The notes under the pieces are model-generated. The model saw only the letters and a list, made by a program, of their open reading frames with translations. It made no database searches and was not told where the DNA came from. A stretch of DNA of 64,000 nucleotides from Deltaproteobacteria bacterium UBA1386 (lineage in GTDB: Bacteria > Desulfobacterota > Syntrophorhabdia > Syntrophorhabdales > Syntrophorhabdaceae), in contig DBQU01000085.1 in assembly GCA_002305765.1 (NCBI GenBank), positions 1 through 64,000 on the forward strand. The letters run 5' to 3'. The position numbers were made by a program, and so were the translations under genes. The first letter of the stretch is position 1. Each line of letters opens with the position of its first letter. Below, piece after piece: positions 1 through 8,882 of this stretch.

Positions 1-2
1 AA

Positions 3-83
3 GTGGGTGAGAGATCTTGAAAAAGGGGTGGGTGAACGATCTTGAAAAACAGACCGTCTAAATGGGTGAGCTATCTAGAAAAA
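3..83. repeat. Tandem terminal-type motifs, probable insertion-sequence end
   Basis: Three related copies of a 22-base motif occur at 3-24, 28-49 and 62-83; copies one and two start 25 bases apart. The shared core is GTGGGTGA followed by GATCTTGAAAAA, and the third copy has diverged. A weaker fragment, GTGGGCTATCTT, follows near 91. Multiple spaced transposase-binding motifs at one end are typical of IS21-type elements, so this is probably the edge of an insertion sequence lying left of the window. No transposase is visible, so the family is inferred. The motifs lie just past the stop codon of the HerA-type gene. Confidence 0.45.
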
Positions 84-151
84 TCACAACGTGGGCTATC
101 TTACTGGCTCTTTCAATTGGTTTTCGTCCTTTTGATGTATAGGCCATTTTC

Positions 152-2083
152 TCACCGCTCAACTGCCCTAAATCGATTAATCTGTACCGGCACAATAAAA
201 GCATTCGAATACGTCTTCATCCGGATGAAACCTTTGTCGGTTGTTCGTCGTAGACTCTCCACAAAATCCTCAAAATCGTAATACTTTGCCACTTCTCTCA
301 ATTCTTCGCTGTTGTTCAGGTGTGACACAAACCAGTTCTGGGTGTTTTTAAGCACGTTAGTTGAAATTGAGCTCACCTCTTGAGTAAGGTAAATCAGTCC
401 CAGATTCAACTTTGCACCTTCTTTGGCGATCCGGTTATAAATAAGCGTCAAATCCGCTTCGTTCTTCTTTGGAAAAAGATTATGGGCTTCCTCAAAATAC
501 ATCTGAATGAAATTTGAAGATTCATTCTTGACAAATCTATCCATAGCTTCACGGAAGATTGACGCGCAAAGCCGATCAGAATATATCCGCTGAATTTCGG
601 GGTTGCCTTGTGAGAGATCTATAATGACTATTTTACCTGTTCTTAGAAGGTCGATGATTTCAGCTTCATAGGATTTCTGAAGTGTCGATGTATGCAGATC
701 ACGAAGTCGAACCAGTTTGCGGAAACCAGCTTCACTAGCCTGAGATCCCGGCGATGGCTTTCGCGTTAGAAATCTCATGAGGCTTTTGAGATCATCATCT
801 GCCCACTCTTTGCCATTATTCTGGGCTGGGTAACCGACGAAGAATGGATGGCTGGTATAGTTATCCCATACCCACGCAAAAAACCGTGAAACCTGTTCTA
901 GAGAAAGACCATGCTTCGGGTCAAACCCCAGCGCAGCATTGATCGGTTGAGCACCAGTAAAGCTAACGCGATGGTTTCTTGGTGGTGTAAACCCGGCTTC
1001 ATACAGAATGGCCTGATAACATGCCCTAAGCCTGCCGTGGCGGATAGTGGCGCTATAGTCTTGTTCGTCAGGCTCTTCCCAATTGATATTTAGAAAAGCC
1101 TGAGTGTAGATAGCACGATCATCTTGAAGGCTTGACCGTATCATGTCAAAACCTTCAACGAGCTCCCGGTAAAAGTTGAGCTTCATGACTTTAAAACCAG
1201 ATTTTTGCAGGATGCTATATCGTGTAACATCGGCGGCATAAAGTTGGTAAATGGCCGTACCCTCGTCTTGTTGATTGTCGTTTGCATACTCTCCGTTCAC
1301 ATCAAAGATGATCTGTCCTATCGGTTCTACCTTTTGACCACCAAGTTGGGCTCCTGATAGCGACAGTCCTGCCGTTGCCTTTATTATCATTTTTACTGTG
1401 TTGGACTTTCCCGTTCTTGTCATGCCAAAAAGTGCAGTTCTCTTACCCAGGTAATCTAGCGCTGAAACGTAGACGGGAACTGAACCAGTCGGCATATGAC
1501 GATGGCTTGAGGCATAACGTACTTCTCCTATGGGTTGATCGCCTAAGGAACCAGGGATCAATTCACCATCTCTAAAGTTTACAATATACTCCAGTACCCG
1601 ATTGAAGGGCTTGTAAACGGAATAGTTGTTAGGCCCATAAAAATTGTCGACGTCCGCACCAAATCTCGTGCGCGCATTTTGGTCGACATAGAAAGATCCA
1701 AGTACACGGCATTCCAGACCCGAGAATTGAAATTCGTATCGTGTGTAAGAATCCAGTTTGCCAACCGCTGGTGTATCCGTTGCGGCATATTCCTTGTAAT
1801 GCTCGACCATTGCCGCAACTACATCAGGATCAGACGGCAAAGCTGTCGGACCGAGAACTCGAAGAAGAACTACTTCAGGTCGATCACCCACATTATCATA
1901 CACTGCAACAAGAAAGGTGCCTGCAGCTATTCCGCCAACCCTCTCTTTCCAGTGATCGTTCGATAGAATCTTCATTCGCGAAAAATCGAAGTAAAAGGGC
2001 CGACCAACAAAAGTAAGTGAATCAACAATTTCGCGGAACAGATCTACCGTTGCCATTTTTCTCAGTTCAGCATTAATCGACAT
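152..2083 (-). CDS. HerA-type DNA-translocating ATPase (643 aa)
   Basis: HerA/FtsK-type P-loop ATPase expected to form a ring that moves DNA. The Walker A-like loop GMTRTGKSN is followed by the strand IIFDVNGEY. The Walker B segment MYFEEAHNLF lies in the C-terminal third, and the DUF87-type core fills the protein. A longer frame runs upstream to 2230, but the ATG at 2083 has GGGGAG 6 bases ahead of it and overlaps the methyltransferase stop by 4 bases (ATGA), so I chose that start. The coupling implies co-translation with the methyltransferase. A NurA-like nuclease, the usual HerA partner, is not seen; the operon is bounded by an apparent insertion-sequence end. A defence role is inferred. 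Confidence 0.85.
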   Translation of the reverse strand: MSINAELRKMATVDLFREIVDSLTFVGRPFYFDFSRMKILSNDHWKERVGGIAAGTFLVAVYDNVGDRPEVVLLRVLGPTALPSDPDVVAAMVEHYKEYAATDTPAVGKLDSYTRYEFQFSGLECRVLGSFYVDQNARTRFGADVDNFYGPNNYSVYKPFNRVLEYIVNFRDGELIPGSLGDQPIGEVRYASSHRHMPTGSVPVYVSALDYLGKRTALFGMTRTGKSNTVKMIIKATAGLSLSGAQLGGQKVEPIGQIIFDVNGEYANDNQQDEGTAIYQLYAADVTRYSILQKSGFKVMKLNFYRELVEGFDMIRSSLQDDRAIYTQAFLNINWEEPDEQDYSATIRHGRLRACYQAILYEAGFTPPRNHRVSFTGAQPINAALGFDPKHGLSLEQVSRFFAWVWDNYTSHPFFVGYPAQNNGKEWADDDLKSLMRFLTRKPSPGSQASEAGFRKLVRLRDLHTSTLQKSYEAEIIDLLRTGKIVIIDLSQGNPEIQRIYSDRLCASIFREAMDRFVKNESSNFIQMYFEEAHNLFPKKNEADLTLIYNRIAKEGAKLNLGLIYLTQEVSSISTNVLKNTQNWFVSHLNNSEELREVAKYYDFEDFVESLRRTTDKGFIRMKTYSNAFIVPVQINRFRAVER

Positions 2084-3303
2084 CAGCTTCTCCCCTGTTC
2101 TGACCAATGATTCGCGGAATTCCACGAAAAACCAGCAGGTGTCGGCGGCAGTGTATGACTCGTGTTTGGTGGGGCGAGGATCAGGATTCTGTCTACTTTT
2201 GTTGCGGCGCCTTTTTTCTGGTGACCCCATATGCGGCTGACCTTATGTTGCACTGGCAAATGGTCGTTCACGATTCCCAATCGTCGCCATCCTAAGCTCT
2301 GTGCCGCATCTTTCCATACTCTTTCAGCAAGATTAGTACTTAGACCAGATCGTTTATCTGCGACATCGCCAATCATTAGAGATAGGTAACCATTCGACGA
2401 CAAAACGCTAGCCATCGATAATAGTAGTCCCTTCATGAATTCAAGGTACCTGTTGATCGAGCTTGTAGCGACAAGACCAGCATCGATTTGTCGAGGTTCA
2501 TATTTGAGCATCCATAGGCGTATCCAATTGTATTTTCCGTATTTTATAACCGACAGATAAGGTGGCGAAGTGAAGACGAGCCTAACGGGTTTCTGGAAAG
2601 GTAACATTGGTTCTCGTGCATCCGCCTGCCACGCCATCCCACGAGTTGCATTGACATTAGGTAGATTCAAACGCTTCACTTTCTTGTCGATCATATCAAA
2701 GACATCAACAACGGGCGGCTTGAGGTGGTGCTGGTCAATATACTTGCGGATATAGGCCGGTGCCATCGAAAATGTATTTGGCATACTAATGGAAAAGCCC
2801 CGCGGAGGTGACCCGGGCTTGTAGTTCGCGTGTAGCATTCCAAGAACGGTAGCCATAATGAAAACATCCGTTCGGTCATGAAGATTGAGCGTGTCTCGCA
2901 ACCAACATAGCTGTCTAAGGGTGTCCGGTGCATAGAGCATGCGAATATCGGGATGCACACCTTTCGGGTTTGATGATGGTACTGATCTGCGAATGTCCAG
3001 AAGGCGCGCTTCTATATGGTTGATCTCAGGCGGATCAACCTTTGCAGCGGTCAACACACAAGCAAGAGGGTTTGCGTCTGAACCGAACCCCAACCTACCA
3101 AGTCGGCACGCTTCAAGTGGTGCAGTGCCTCGTCCTGAAAACGGATCGTACACCACATCTCCTGAGCGTGTAAGCCATTCAATGAACACTCTGGGCACAT
3201 GGGGAGGAAACATGGCGAAATAAGAACACAGGCTGTGGAGAGGATGTCCCCACCTACGTGGGGCACGACGCCAATGAAGTGCGATAGCATCCAGTTGATT
3301 CAT
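2083..3303 (-). CDS. DNA methyltransferase, TSPPY class (N4-cytosine or N6-adenine, 406 aa)
   Basis: SAM-dependent amino-methyltransferase acting on DNA bases. The SAM-binding motif DPFSGRGT is near residue 52 and the catalytic motif TSPPY near residue 230. The serine-type motif IV favours N4-cytosine but does not prove it. The order I then IV, with about 170 residues between, resembles permuted alpha/gamma arrangements. The ATG at 3303 has AGGAAG about 6 bases upstream. The stop overlaps the ATG of the HerA-type gene, so the two form one translational unit. No restriction endonuclease is visible in the window. The gene is noticeably AT-richer than DNA right of 5.5 kb, which suggests transfer. 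Confidence 0.88.
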   Translation of the reverse strand: MNQLDAIALHWRRAPRRWGHPLHSLCSYFAMFPPHVPRVFIEWLTRSGDVVYDPFSGRGTAPLEACRLGRLGFGSDANPLACVLTAAKVDPPEINHIEARLLDIRRSVPSSNPKGVHPDIRMLYAPDTLRQLCWLRDTLNLHDRTDVFIMATVLGMLHANYKPGSPPRGFSISMPNTFSMAPAYIRKYIDQHHLKPPVVDVFDMIDKKVKRLNLPNVNATRGMAWQADAREPMLPFQKPVRLVFTSPPYLSVIKYGKYNWIRLWMLKYEPRQIDAGLVATSSINRYLEFMKGLLLSMASVLSSNGYLSLMIGDVADKRSGLSTNLAERVWKDAAQSLGWRRLGIVNDHLPVQHKVSRIWGHQKKGAATKVDRILILAPPNTSHTLPPTPAGFSWNSANHWSEQGRS

Positions 3304-3852
3304 GCTTCTTCCTGTCGGTCAAATAGTCCCAGTACAAGCGCTATGTTTTTAATTGTCAATCCTAATCCCCCATGGTGTTTCTGGTAGAACCGAAGTACAG
3401 GTAGGGGACATCCATCAAAAAGTCCGTGACTCTACCCCTATGGCCCGCTCCTTCACCCATTCGCATTCTTCTTTCTAGCGATTATGAGCGAGCAATGATG
3501 ATGTAAGTGCTGTTAGCCAAATGTTATTCTTCTCCCCCAAAAATGTCAATAACAAGCACGCTGTAGCCGTGCGCTTCGTTGTCTTCCGCCATTGCCTGTT
3601 TCTGCGCTGTTGATCAGTGATGGGGTATCTTTACCCACTTGATGCCCGACCCCTATGTATCCTTCCTTGTGGTCAAAGTAATAACTCTGTGGCTATTACT
3701 ACAACCTATTCCTGGTTGTATGAGTGTCCGGTTCAAACGGGGGCAACTACAGGGGGGTGGGCTACTACAGCCAAACAGTATTGTAATTATGATAAACAAT
3801 TTGTACAATTAATCATATACAAAGATAATCGCAAGGAAGTAATATTAGGCCC
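3304..3852. other. Intergenic region with degenerate element copy A and divergent promoters
   Basis: This 549-base gap separates the leftward methyltransferase operon from the rightward DUF3644 gene. Bases about 3453-3556 align with the interior of the dispersed 200-base element seen complete at 5203-5421. Shared landmarks are the CATTCTTCTTT block, GAGCGAGCAATGATGATG and AATGTCAATAAC. Both termini are lost, so it is an old degraded copy. A rightward promoter lies at 3801-3829. The short open frames here have no ribosome-binding site or recognisable product. Confidence 0.55.
3801..3829 (+). promoter_or_regulatory. Sigma70-type promoter for the DUF3644 gene
   Basis: TTGTAC at 3801-3806 and GATAAT at 3824-3829 are separated by 17 bases in AT-rich DNA. 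Predicted transcription starts about 17 bases before the GTG start at 3853, giving a very short leader. Confidence 0.5.
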
Positions 3853-4926
3853 GTGAAAAAGGAAGCCAAAGTACTTCTTGGAAAATCAGTTGATTCCTTG
3901 TTCCTAGCGGTGGAGCATTTCAATAGGCCGTGGGATCGCGGGAGGCCCGAGGCGGTACTAGTACTGCTTGACCGGTCGTTCGAGCTTCTCCTAAAATCGG
4001 TCATTATTCATCGCGGAGGTACCATTCGCGAACACCGCGCCAAAGAAACGATAGGTTTTGACTCATGTGTAAGGAAATGCGTTAGCGACGCAGCGTTTAG
4101 GTGTTTGTCTGAGGAAGAGGCCATTACGGTCCAAGTCATAAACAGCTTGAGGGATGCCGCTCAACATTATCTGTTAGAGATATCTGAACAACAGTTGTAC
4201 ATTTATACTCAAGGCGGATTGACCCTGTACGACCGACTTCTTAGAAAAGTCTTTGAAACATCGCTGAAGAAGTATCTTCCCAATCGTGTTCTCCCGATAT
4301 CAACTGACCCACCAAAGGATTTGGCCACCGTGATTACTGCGGAGTTCGAAGATGTAAGGACTTTACTCAAACCCGGCTCTCGGAAGCGTCTTGATGCACA
4401 AGCAAAGTTGCGGACCCTTCAAATAGTTGAGGAATCTCTGAGCGGTAGTCGTTCCCAACCGGGTGTAGCTGAATTACGTAAATTGACCAAGCAAATCTCA
4501 AAGGGAAAGAGCTGGCAGGAGATTTTTCCAGGTCTTGCTACGTTGCAACTCGATACGACCGGAACTGGTTTATCCGTTTCACTTCGCATTACAAAGCATG
4601 AAGGCGAGCCAATTCATCTTGTCCCGGAAGGGACGCCAGGTTCCACCGTAGTTGCTATCAAGCGGGTGAATGAGCTTTCATATTATAGTCTTGGCCTTCG
4701 CGATTTGGCCGACAAGCTTGGCCTTACTAGTAGCATGACGATTGCCGTTGTAAGAGCCCTGAAGGTTCAGAGCAATCCAGAATACTTCAGTATCTTCAAG
4801 ATTGGAAAGATAACACACAAGCGTTACAGTGCGAACTGCCTTGATTATCTTCACAAGCAAGCACCAAGCTTAAACATGAAAAGCATTTGGCAGAAATACG
4901 GGCCGCGAAAGCGGAATAAAGAATAA
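3853..4926 (+). CDS. DUF3644-type protein with C-terminal winged-helix-like region (357 aa)
   Basis: The N-terminal 120 residues fit the DUF3644 pattern: a helical domain with LLGKSVDSLFLAVEHFNRP, then LDRSFELLLKSVIIHRG, then NSLRDAAQHY. The biochemical activity of that family is unknown to me, although members recur near defence genes. The last ~90 residues (LGLRDLADKLGLTSSMTIA and following) look like a winged helix. The GTG start at 3853 is the only one consistent with the domain start; the AAGGAAG ahead of it is distant. The gene is divergent from the methyltransferase/HerA operon and shares its low GC. It may belong to the same defence module as regulator or effector, which is inference. 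Confidence 0.65.
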   Translation: MKKEAKVLLGKSVDSLFLAVEHFNRPWDRGRPEAVLVLLDRSFELLLKSVIIHRGGTIREHRAKETIGFDSCVRKCVSDAAFRCLSEEEAITVQVINSLRDAAQHYLLEISEQQLYIYTQGGLTLYDRLLRKVFETSLKKYLPNRVLPISTDPPKDLATVITAEFEDVRTLLKPGSRKRLDAQAKLRTLQIVEESLSGSRSQPGVAELRKLTKQISKGKSWQEIFPGLATLQLDTTGTGLSVSLRITKHEGEPIHLVPEGTPGSTVVAIKRVNELSYYSLGLRDLADKLGLTSSMTIAVVRALKVQSNPEYFSIFKIGKITHKRYSANCLDYLHKQAPSLNMKSIWQKYGPRKRNKE

Positions 4927-5035
4927 AACGTAGACATATACTTCGTGCTCGAAGAATATGGGGGACCAAATCTTCCTTTGAGAGCAGCACAATTCTAGAC
5001 GCTAAGCATGGCCGGAAAGGGGTGATTTTGTTTTT

Positions 5036-5203
5036 ATGAAGACCATTCTTGAAGTCATAGGCTGGAAAAGTGATCAGGAAGACACCAAAACGCTGGTTAG
5101 TTTGATTGACGGTGAGATTGATCGCTATAAGAATAGCGGCAATTCACTCGGAGCTGGTGAGTGGTTGGTCTGCAGGTTGCCTTATAGCGACGAGGATGCT
5201 CGT
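5036..5203 (+). pseudogene. 5' fragment of an unknown gene cut by a repeat element
   Basis: An ATG at 5036 follows a weak GGAAAGGGGTGA motif. The frame encodes about 56 residues of normal-looking protein beginning MKTILEVIGWKSDQEDT and ending near LPYSDEDART. It then runs into the left terminus of the inverted-repeat element at 5203. The frame stays open across the element, but that sequence is non-coding repeat. The gene was apparently truncated at this junction. I do not recognise the family. Confidence 0.5.
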
Positions 5204-5421
5204 ACTTTGGGGACGCCCTTCGCATCTTCACATTCTTCTTTTTCTGGGTCTGCGCGAGCAACGATGATTGTCGATGTATTAGGAAGATGTTATCCCTCTC
5301 TCCCGAGAATGTCAATAACGGCCGTGTCTCTTTGCGGATCTTCGGATTCAATGTCTGCACGATGTTCCTTTGATCTTTCACGGATGCCGAATGTGAAAAC
5401 GCGAAGGATGTTCCCAAGGTT
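5203..5421. repeat. REPIN/MITE-like element, copy B (complete)
   Basis: About 219 bases with imperfect inverted termini. The left end reads TTTGGGGACGCCCTTCGCAT then CTTCACATTC; the right end is its near inverse, GAATGTGAAAACGCGAAGGA then TGTTCCCAAGG. The interior shares GAGCAACGATGATTGTCGAT, CTCTCCCGAGAATGTCAATA and GATGTTCCTTTGATCTT with copies at 3453, 8883, 9850 and 14886. It encodes nothing convincing. It lies 546 bases before a REP-associated tyrosine transposase, the likely mobilising enzyme. Confidence 0.75.
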
Positions 5422-5543
5422 CTCGAACGTCAGGGGTTGAACCGTTCGAGAGATCGTTCTCATCCCTCCGTGTCCCGATTTTTCGTCAGGAAAAGTAATA
5501 TGCGTTTGGTACCAATCATCCCTTCATGAAAAGGAGGACAAGC

Positions 5544-5966
5544 ATGACCTGCAAGAAGGCCACGTACAAGAACCATAAGGGCACAAGGAGGGTCACCTAC
5601 GACATGTCACGAAATATGTTGTTGATGGGGTTCATAGCATTGATTCTCTTTTCGTCGGCAAGGATGGCGGACTCAAAGAACCAATGGACGGATCAGGAAT
5701 CGATACGATTTGCCGAGGATCTCTTCTTCCTCGTCGAAACCATAACGAAGGATACGGGACCCGATTCTCGGGTTTCCCTCGAATCCTATACGATTCACGG
5801 CGGAACGATACGGATCATGGAGTTCAGGTTCCCTGATGACAGGATCATATCGATCAGAATCCATCGAAATGTCGCCGAAGAGGACAGTGCATGGCTGGAG
5901 CCCATTTCACCGATGAGATCCTTCTTCGAGAAGGGATCGGGCAAGCAGCCTGCAGGGCGTCCCTGA
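5544..5966 (+). CDS. Small membrane-anchored or exported protein of unknown function
   Basis: About 140 residues. The ATG at 5544 has AAAAGGAGGACAAGC directly ahead and is preferred over the ATG at 5526, which sits inside that ribosome-binding site. A basic N-terminus is followed by a hydrophobic stretch (MLLMGFIALILFSSA), so the protein is exported or membrane-anchored. The remaining ~95 residues look like a compact alpha/beta domain. The stop at 5966 is one base from the RAYT start, so the two are probably cotranscribed. No family recognised. Confidence 0.6.
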   Translation: MTCKKATYKNHKGTRRVTYDMSRNMLLMGFIALILFSSARMADSKNQWTDQESIRFAEDLFFLVETITKDTGPDSRVSLESYTIHGGTIRIMEFRFPDDRIISIRIHRNVAEEDSAWLEPISPMRSFFEKGSGKQPAGRP

Positions 5967-5967
5967 C

Positions 5968-6969
5968 ATGCCCCGCAAATCCCGCATAGATGCCGCAGGT
6001 GCCCTGCATCACGTCATTGCGAGAGGGATCGAGCGGCGGGTGATCTTCCGTGATGATTATGACAGGGACCTCTTCCTAGACCGCCTCGGCGTGATCCTGG
6101 ACCAGACGAAAACGCACTGCTACGCCTTCGCCCTCATCCCGAACCACTTTCATCTGCTCCTCAGGACGGGACAGGCGCCGCTCGCACAGGTGATGCGGCG
6201 CCTTCTGACGGCCTACGCGATCCGGCACAACAGGCGCCACAAGAGGTCCGGCCACCTGTTCCAGAACCGCTACAAGTCCATCCTCTGCCAGGAGGAGTCC
6301 TATTTCCTGGAGCTCGTCCGCTACATCCACCTCAATCCTTTCCGCGCCGGTATCGTTGCCACGACGGAGGACCTGGAGGATTTCCGGTACTGCGGTCACG
6401 GTCCCATCCTTGGCAGGTACGCGAACTCATGGCAGGACGTACACGGCGTGCTCCGTCTCTTCGCTGACGAGACATCCCTCGCAAGGACAGCGTATCTGCG
6501 CTTCGTGAAGGAAGGGGCGACGGCCGGACGCCGGGATGACCTCGTGGGAGGGGGTCTCATCCGCAGCAGCGGTGGCTGGACGAACGTCCTGGCGATGCGC
6601 CGTGAGAATCTTTTCAGGAAGTCCGATGAACGCATCCTAGGCGACGGGGATTTCGTGGACAGGGTGCTCTCTGAAGCAGAGGAACGGATGGAGCGCAGAT
6701 ACCATCTCAAGGCCATGGGATTCGATATAGAAAGCGTCGCCGACCATGTCTGCCGGCTCCTTGCCATCGACAGGGAGGAGCTCTTCACCCCGGGAAAGGA
6801 ACCGGCGAAGGTCGTGGCACGGAGTCTATTCTGTTACTTCGCGGTCAGCGAGCTCGGTATGAACCAGTCAGAACTCTCCCGCCATCTCGGTCTTTCCACT
6901 GCCGCGGTGAGCATGGCCGTGAAACGCGGGCAGAAACTGGTTGAGGAAAGAGGATACAGCTTCCCCTGA
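5968..6969 (+). CDS. REP-associated tyrosine transposase (RAYT, Y1 family) with C-terminal HTH
   Basis: Single-strand DNA transposase of the IS200/IS605-related Y1 family that acts on palindromic REP sequences. The N-terminus (MPRKSRIDAAGALHHVIARG) is typical. The HUH metal motif is NHFHLLL at residues 59-65, and the helix containing the expected tyrosine region is VRYIHLNPFRAG. The C-terminal third (NQSELSRHLGLSTAAVSMAV) is a helix-turn-helix like that of DnaA-related RAYT tails. Length 333 is normal, so it looks intact. An inverted-repeat end of the dispersed element family follows at 6996 and a full copy lies upstream. That is how RAYT genes usually sit among their cognate REPs. Confidence 0.9.
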   Translation: MPRKSRIDAAGALHHVIARGIERRVIFRDDYDRDLFLDRLGVILDQTKTHCYAFALIPNHFHLLLRTGQAPLAQVMRRLLTAYAIRHNRRHKRSGHLFQNRYKSILCQEESYFLELVRYIHLNPFRAGIVATTEDLEDFRYCGHGPILGRYANSWQDVHGVLRLFADETSLARTAYLRFVKEGATAGRRDDLVGGGLIRSSGGWTNVLAMRRENLFRKSDERILGDGDFVDRVLSEAEERMERRYHLKAMGFDIESVADHVCRLLAIDREELFTPGKEPAKVVARSLFCYFAVSELGMNQSELSRHLGLSTAAVSMAVKRGQKLVEERGYSFP

Positions 6970-6995
6970 CCGCTTACATGGCAGGAAAAAACTGA

Positions 6996-7031
6996 GAATG
7001 TGAAGATGTGAAGGGCGTCCCCCAGGGTCCC
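6996..7031 (+). repeat. Lone terminal repeat of the dispersed element family
   Basis: GAATGTGAAGATGTGAAGGG followed by CGTCCCCCAGGGTCC matches the right terminus of copies B, C and E. It lies 26 bases after the RAYT stop. It also forms the breakpoint of the truncated TOTE-primase gene read on the opposite strand. Confidence 0.75.
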
Positions 7032-7854
7032 GCCTGACGCGGCCCAGGAACTCCCATTGGTTCGGATAAGGAACAAGACTGTCATCAACAAAAACCGTAT
7101 TGCCACTCCTGCGGGGAATTCGCTGAAGGGGAAGAGCGATGAGATTGCCGAAACCTCCACCAGGCAAAGTATCCTGGCTCGGGAAGAATCGATCGTAACT
7201 GTCGAATCCGATTCTGTGCCGTCGCGTCATGGCGCGGGTTAGAATGAGCTTCCCCAGTCGACGGGCAGTCTTTGCGGGTAGAGGTTCCTGAAAGAATATC
7301 CAGGCGTGGCCTCCCATGCCCGAACGTGACCTCTCGATGTAGACCTCAACGCCCATATCCCTGGCCGCAGCCATATACTGGAGAATGTCCGCGGACCAGT
7401 GCTCTTTGTCAAAGTCGGCGACGAGAAATATACAGGTATCGTCGTTGCGGATCGTGTACGTTCCGACGGTAATGATGCCCTGTAGATGCCTGTGAATAAC
7501 CGACTCATCAAAGGGAGTGAAGTCCCGATTCCCGCATTCGCTGCACCTTATCTTTGGTTTGGCGCAAATGTCACGCACCCATTCTGCTTTGCACGCAGGG
7601 GCGTAACCCTTCGCCCCCGTCTTCTGGTTCTCCCACATCTTTGGGAAGACATCCTCACGACAGCGAAAAAGTCTCAGAAACAGGGCGACGCGTTCTTCTT
7701 GAGTGCTGAGTGCCTCGTTGATGACGGCAGGAATCCCTATGGCCCCGGGAGGTTGCCTTGCTGTTGACAGGATCTCGAGCTCTTGCAGGAGCCGGAGCTT
7801 TTCTTCCTCAAGCTTGGCCAGGCGAGTTTCGATTTCTTTGACACGGGGATTCAT
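7032..7854 (-). pseudogene. Truncated TOTE-type archaeo-eukaryotic primase
   Basis: N-terminal ~272 residues of a primase-helicase of the TOTE conflict-system type. A short coiled coil is followed by QEERVALFLRLFRCREDVFP, then KAEWVRDICAKPKIRCSECG, then the primase motif VADFDKEHW (metal-binding DxD). Next come ERSRSGMGGHAWIFF (motif with the conserved His) and DSYDRFFPSQDTLPGGGFGN. Homologous sequence ends around YPNQWEFLGRV; the frame then reads through the element terminus to 6868 with no helicase/nuclease part. The gene is a remnant cut by the repeat. It starts 12 bases after the upstream PIN toxin stop, so it was probably in the same transcript as that toxin-antitoxin pair. Confidence 0.75.
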
Positions 7855-7866
7855 GGGCTCGGATAT

Positions 7867-8382
7867 CTACGTCTCGCCCGCCTCTTTCAGCATGCGCTGG
7901 ACTATACTGTCACCGATCCAGTAACCGCCTTCGCGCAGCTTGTCTATCATGTCTGCAACCGAGTCGATCAGGCCGTTCTTCTTGGCTTCCACAAGCAGTC
8001 GTGCTGTTCCAATGACATTGAGCCCGTACACCGACCTTGCGATTTTTCGCGCTTTTCTCTCGTCGATCAGGACGTAGTCGGTGCCCATTTCGCGGGCAGT
8101 CTGCACCACGGAGGCCTCCCCCGCATCGAGGAGGCTTTTCAGAGAGGGCTCGAGCGGGTTGCTCAAGGTCTGTATCCTGATCCAATCCATCCGCTCATAG
8201 AGGGTGACGTGCATCAAGTTAAAGAAACTTGCAGACTTTCCCTGCAGCACTTCGCGATGGACTTCCTCAGGAACTACTACTTCATCAAAAAGCTCCCTGA
8301 GAATCTCCAGCTTTCCTATGAGCATGAGCGCAATGATGGGCCCCGTATTCGACACAAGGCGACCTTTCTTCAGATTACCCAT
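7867..8382 (-). CDS. DUF3368 PIN-like toxin (171 aa)
   Basis: PIN-fold ribonuclease toxin of the DUF3368 family. The start LVSNTGPIIALMLIGKLEIL carries the first acidic-site equivalent. GEASVVQTAREMGTDYVLID and ERKARKIARSVYGLNVIGT are the usual central and C-terminal blocks with acidic residues. The start ATG overlaps the antitoxin stop by one base (TAATG), so translation is coupled. Partner: the UPF0175 gene at 8382-8636. Expected to cleave RNA when unbound; the target is unknown. Confidence 0.85.
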   Translation of the reverse strand: MGNLKKGRLVSNTGPIIALMLIGKLEILRELFDEVVVPEEVHREVLQGKSASFFNLMHVTLYERMDWIRIQTLSNPLEPSLKSLLDAGEASVVQTAREMGTDYVLIDERKARKIARSVYGLNVIGTARLLVEAKKNGLIDSVADMIDKLREGGYWIGDSIVQRMLKEAGET

Positions 8383-8636
8383 TATGGTTTCGCCTTGAAT
8401 TCCGCGTCCAATTCCTCATCGTCCCATTGGACGGCGGGCACTCCATATTGACTGCACCGCAGCAGGAAAGAGAAACGGGAAGACTCGGCAAGCTGTGCGG
8501 CCTGCCCGGACGTGAGGCGTCCCAACTCAAACAGCTTCACCGCGAGAAGGAATTTCGCTTCCCTCTCAAAATCATCGGTACTCAGATTCATTGTCGCAAG
8601 GACCGATTCAGGGTACCGTATCGATAGACTCTTCAT
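8382..8636 (-). CDS. UPF0175-family antitoxin (84 aa)
   Basis: Small DNA-binding antitoxin. The pattern REAKFLLAVKLFELGRLTSG then QAAQLAESSRFSFLLRC is the UPF0175 helix-turn-helix; the acidic C-terminus (DDEELDAEF) probably wraps the toxin. The ATG at 8636 has GGGAGG 5 bases upstream. A -10-like TATTAT lies at 8665-8660 on the minus strand. It probably represses its own operon. Confidence 0.85.
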   Translation of the reverse strand: MKSLSIRYPESVLATMNLSTDDFEREAKFLLAVKLFELGRLTSGQAAQLAESSRFSFLLRCSQYGVPAVQWDDEELDAEFKAKP

Positions 8637-8882
8637 AACAACCTCCCGAATTGATTAACATAATACCACATTCACCTGTTCGATGACCACACACATTCAC
8701 AATGGCCTTAACTTTTCCAGCGAGAAGAGGTCCGGAGAATCCTCCGACAGCTCTCCTGTTAAGATGACCACCAGATGCGGTCGTGGCAGTATACTGTCGG
8801 AGAAGGCTGTTGTTCCTGCTGGGAACGCGGTGCACGGACAGGGTGACGAGACACCCCAGAAGAGGGGGGGGCTAGGTCTCAG

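Noticed and set aside
3617..3856. Short open frame in the methyltransferase/DUF3644 gap
   Set aside because: No ribosome site, no recognisable product, and it covers the promoter of the next gene.
5036..5443. Full 134-codon frame starting at 5036
   Set aside because: Only the first ~56 codons look like protein; the rest is the repeat element, so I call a truncated fragment.
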